Below, piece by piece: positions 12,921-14,457 of a stretch of 14,457 nucleotides of DNA. The stretch comes from an uncultured Peptococcaceae bacterium (GTDB lineage Bacteria > Bacillota > Desulfotomaculia > Desulfotomaculales > Desulfallaceae), in the NCBI GenBank assembly GCA_913064925.1, contig CAJYBN010000051.1, positions 1-14,457 of the forward strand, given 5' to 3'. Position numbers and translations under genes: made by a program. A model generated the notes under the pieces. It was not told the origin of the DNA. It was given only the letters and a program-made list of their open reading frames with translations, and made no database searches. Every line of letters begins with the position of its first letter. Within the stretch, counting starts at the first letter, position 1.

Positions 12921-13721
12921 CTACCTTTCCGCGCACTCCAAGCCGCGACCCCAATTCCGGCAAGGGCAGGGGTAAACATCGGGCCCGCCGGCGCCGCTGG
13001 CCGGAGCTTCGCCGATTACCAGCCGCAGCAGGTTGGGACGGTCATATTCCCGCTTACCGCACCCGTAACCAACGCTCTGCACCAGCATCGGCGGCAGCGG
13101 GCCGCACCCTTCGCTTAAGGTGGCGGCTATGGCCGCGCCGGTTGGCGTAACCAGTTCCGCATCCGCATCCGTCCCGTATACGATAATATTTTTCCGGGCC
13201 AAAACGGACAGCGTGGCGGGTGCGGGCAAAGGCAGCACCCCGTGCGCGCATTCAACAAACCCTTTACCCACAGGCAATGGCGACACGTATACTTTGTCCA
13301 CACCTAGTATGTACAGGCCCGCCACCGTGCCCACCACGTCGACAATGGCATCTACCGCCCCCACTTCATGAAAATGCACGTGCTCGGGGGTCGTAGCATG
13401 CACCGCCGCCTCGGCCGCCGCCAGCGTGCCGAACACCCGCTTGCTGGCGTCCTTGACCGGCTGCGGCAGTTCGCTGTCCTCGATAATTTTTTCTATCTCG
13501 GAGAGGTGCCGTTCCGGCTGTTCCCGGGCGGTATCCACGTGGACATTAACGGCGGAGATGCCGTGGCGCTTGACCTGCTCAAAGCGCAAATCAAAGCCTT
13601 CCACCGGCAGCTGGTGCAATATACTGCTCAGTTCCTCGCAGCTTGCCCCCGCGCCGACGATGGCGCCAAGACACATGTCGCCGCTGATGCCGGAAAAACA
13701 ATCGAAATAAGCTATTTTCAT
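12921..13721 (-). CDS. larC: Nickel-pincer cofactor protein LarC, N-terminal (LarC1) domain only
   Basis: LarC inserts nickel into pyridinium-3,5-bisthiocarboxylate mononucleotide, the last step of nickel-pincer cofactor synthesis, in a CTP-dependent reaction. The 266-residue product carries the complete N-terminal half: MKIAYFDCFSGISGDMCLGA, HVHFHEVGAVDAIVDVVG, CAHGVLPLPAPAT, ELVTPTGAAI and VGYGCGKREYDRPNLLRLVIGE. The family is usually about 400 residues, and the C-terminal LarC2 domain (typically opening with a NIDDMNPE-like motif) is absent. After RLVIGE comes a 28-residue tail of unusual composition with three cysteines (CPCRNWGRGLEC). In Lactobacillus plantarum the two halves are separate ORFs joined by ribosomal frameshifting, but no LarC2 reading frame follows here. 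The ATG overlaps the larB stop (ATGA) with GGAGGT 7 bases upstream, so the two are co-translated. Confidence 0.88.
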   Translation of the reverse strand: MKIAYFDCFSGISGDMCLGAIVGAGASCEELSSILHQLPVEGFDLRFEQVKRHGISAVNVHVDTAREQPERHLSEIEKIIEDSELPQPVKDASKRVFGTLAAAEAAVHATTPEHVHFHEVGAVDAIVDVVGTVAGLYILGVDKVYVSPLPVGKGFVECAHGVLPLPAPATLSVLARKNIIVYGTDADAELVTPTGAAIAATLSEGCGPLPPMLVQSVGYGCGKREYDRPNLLRLVIGEAPASGAGGPDVYPCPCRNWGRGLECAER

Positions 13722-14457
13722 TTCTTTACCTCCGCTATCAATTGAGTTATGGCATTGGCCAGGGCGGCCGCCCCGAAACCGTTATCTATGTTCACCACCC
13801 CCAGACCCGCGGCGCAGCTGTTCAACATACACAGCAAGGCGGCCAGGCCGTTGAAGCTTGCGCCGTAACCCACGCTGGTGGGAACGGCTATCACCGGGCG
13901 GTCTGCCAGACCGCCGACTACGCTGGCCAAAGCCCCTTCCATGCCCGCCACCACGATGATAACGTGGGCCCACCTGATGGCGTCCATTTTATCCAGCAGG
14001 CGGTGAATGCCCGCCACCCCTACGTCGTAACACCTCTCCACGTTGTTTCCCATGGCCTCGGCGGAAACGACCGCTTCTTCCGCCACCGGCAGGTCCGCCG
14101 TTCCGGCGGTCATTACCAGCACGTTTCCCTTGGCAGGCGCTTGTACGCCGCGTTTTACCACAATGGTACGGCCCAATGCGGAATACTCCGCCTCCGGGAA
14201 AACCCTTTTGACGGCTTCGTACATATCCCGGCCGGCGCGGGTGCCCAGGATGGTTGCATTATTCCTGCCCAGGCTGGCCATAATTTCCACCACCTGCTGC
14301 ACCGTCTTGCCCTGGCAAAATACCACCTCGGGGAACCCTTTGCGTATGGCCCGGTGGTGGTCCACCTTGGCAAAGCCCAGGTCCTCGTAAGAAATGTCCT
14401 GCAGCGCTTGCAGGGCCGTATCAATATCCGTGACGCCGCTTTGCACACCCTCCAACA
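13718..14457 (-). CDS. larB: Nickel-pincer cofactor carboxylase/hydrolase LarB, N terminus missing
   Basis: LarB carboxylates the pyridine ring of nicotinic acid adenine dinucleotide and releases AMP, the first step of nickel-pincer cofactor synthesis. The visible 245 residues show YEDLGFAKVDHHRAIRKGFPEVVFCQGKT at about residues 19-47, and a PurE-like domain with VMTAGTADLPVAEEA, CYDVGVAGIHRLL, IIVVAGMEGALASVV and PTSVGYGASFNGLAALLCMLNSCAAG. The cysteine in LNSCAAG, near visible residue 214, is at the place expected for the nucleophile that bonds the pyridine ring. The frame is open through the edge, and the first codons read LLEGVQSG as in the family, so roughly 8 residues lie outside. It overlaps larC by 4 bases. 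LarE and the racemase LarA are not in view. Confidence 0.93.
   Translation of the reverse strand, partial: LEGVQSGVTDIDTALQALQDISYEDLGFAKVDHHRAIRKGFPEVVFCQGKTVQQVVEIMASLGRNNATILGTRAGRDMYEAVKRVFPEAEYSALGRTIVVKRGVQAPAKGNVLVMTAGTADLPVAEEAVVSAEAMGNNVERCYDVGVAGIHRLLDKMDAIRWAHVIIVVAGMEGALASVVGGLADRPVIAVPTSVGYGASFNGLAALLCMLNSCAAGLGVVNIDNGFGAAALANAITQLIAEVKK

Noticed and set aside
12688..12963. A 91-codon minus-strand frame downstream of larC
   Set aside because: It is antisense to the spore protein gene and has no family features; the SASP has a matching ribosome site, promoter and terminator.
12864..12970. A LarC2 continuation of larC in another reading frame
   Set aside because: I read the shifted frames past the larC tail and found no NIDDMNPE-like motif or other LarC2 sequence before stops; the region is the SASP terminator.

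Overview
The window looks like chromosomal DNA of a Gram-positive, endospore-forming, moderately GC-rich member of the Bacillota, most like the Desulfotomaculum/Pelotomaculum group. The reasons are a complete alpha/beta-type small acid-soluble spore protein gene, strong AGGAGG-type ribosome binding sites, frequent TTG starts, the LL-diaminopimelate aminotransferase route to lysine, RemA, and a gene order matching the Bacillus subtilis ylo region. This placement is inference. No rRNA, tRNA, CRISPR array, insertion sequence or phage gene was seen.

Layout. (1) 1-2669, minus strand: a housekeeping operon read yicC (yloC) - remA - gmk - rpoZ - coaBC, with coaBC cut by the left edge. The first 10 bases are not genomic: they match the 3' end of the common Illumina adapter and interrupt the CoaB reading frame at a conserved motif. 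(2) 2796-6236, minus strand: a self-contained transcription unit dapF - dapL - aspC, with a sigma-A-like promoter before dapF and a strong intrinsic terminator after aspC. It covers the last steps to meso-diaminopimelate (cell wall and lysine) plus a class-I aminotransferase. (3) 6368-9474, minus strand: a calcium-type P-type ATPase (YloB-like), preceded by a 67-residue protein of unknown function that is itself preceded by a possible 14-codon leader ORF. A perfect 12-base inverted repeat joins the ATPase start region to a site 65 bases upstream. (4) 9601-11475, plus strand: rqcH (yloA) with a near-consensus promoter and its own terminator. (5) 11476-12910, plus strand: an M42 metallopeptidase and a spore protein gene with a sigma-G-like promoter and a terminator. 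(6) 12921-14457, minus strand: larB (cut by the right edge) and a short larC, for the nickel-pincer nucleotide cofactor.

How the genes fit together. rqcH, the calcium ATPase, yicC, remA, gmk, rpoZ and coaBC follow the B. subtilis yloA-yloB-yloC-remA-gmk-yloH-yloI order, interrupted here by the dapF-dapL-aspC unit and the small unknown gene. Their roles run from rescue of stalled ribosomes and calcium export to RNA turnover, biofilm/matrix control, GDP supply, RNA polymerase assembly and coenzyme A synthesis.

Most of the window is ordinary core genome. I found no clear new multi-gene system. The points most worth a second look are the LarC protein that lacks its C-terminal domain, the possible RNA structure over the ATPase start codon, the leader ORF before the unknown 67-residue protein, and the adapter remnant.
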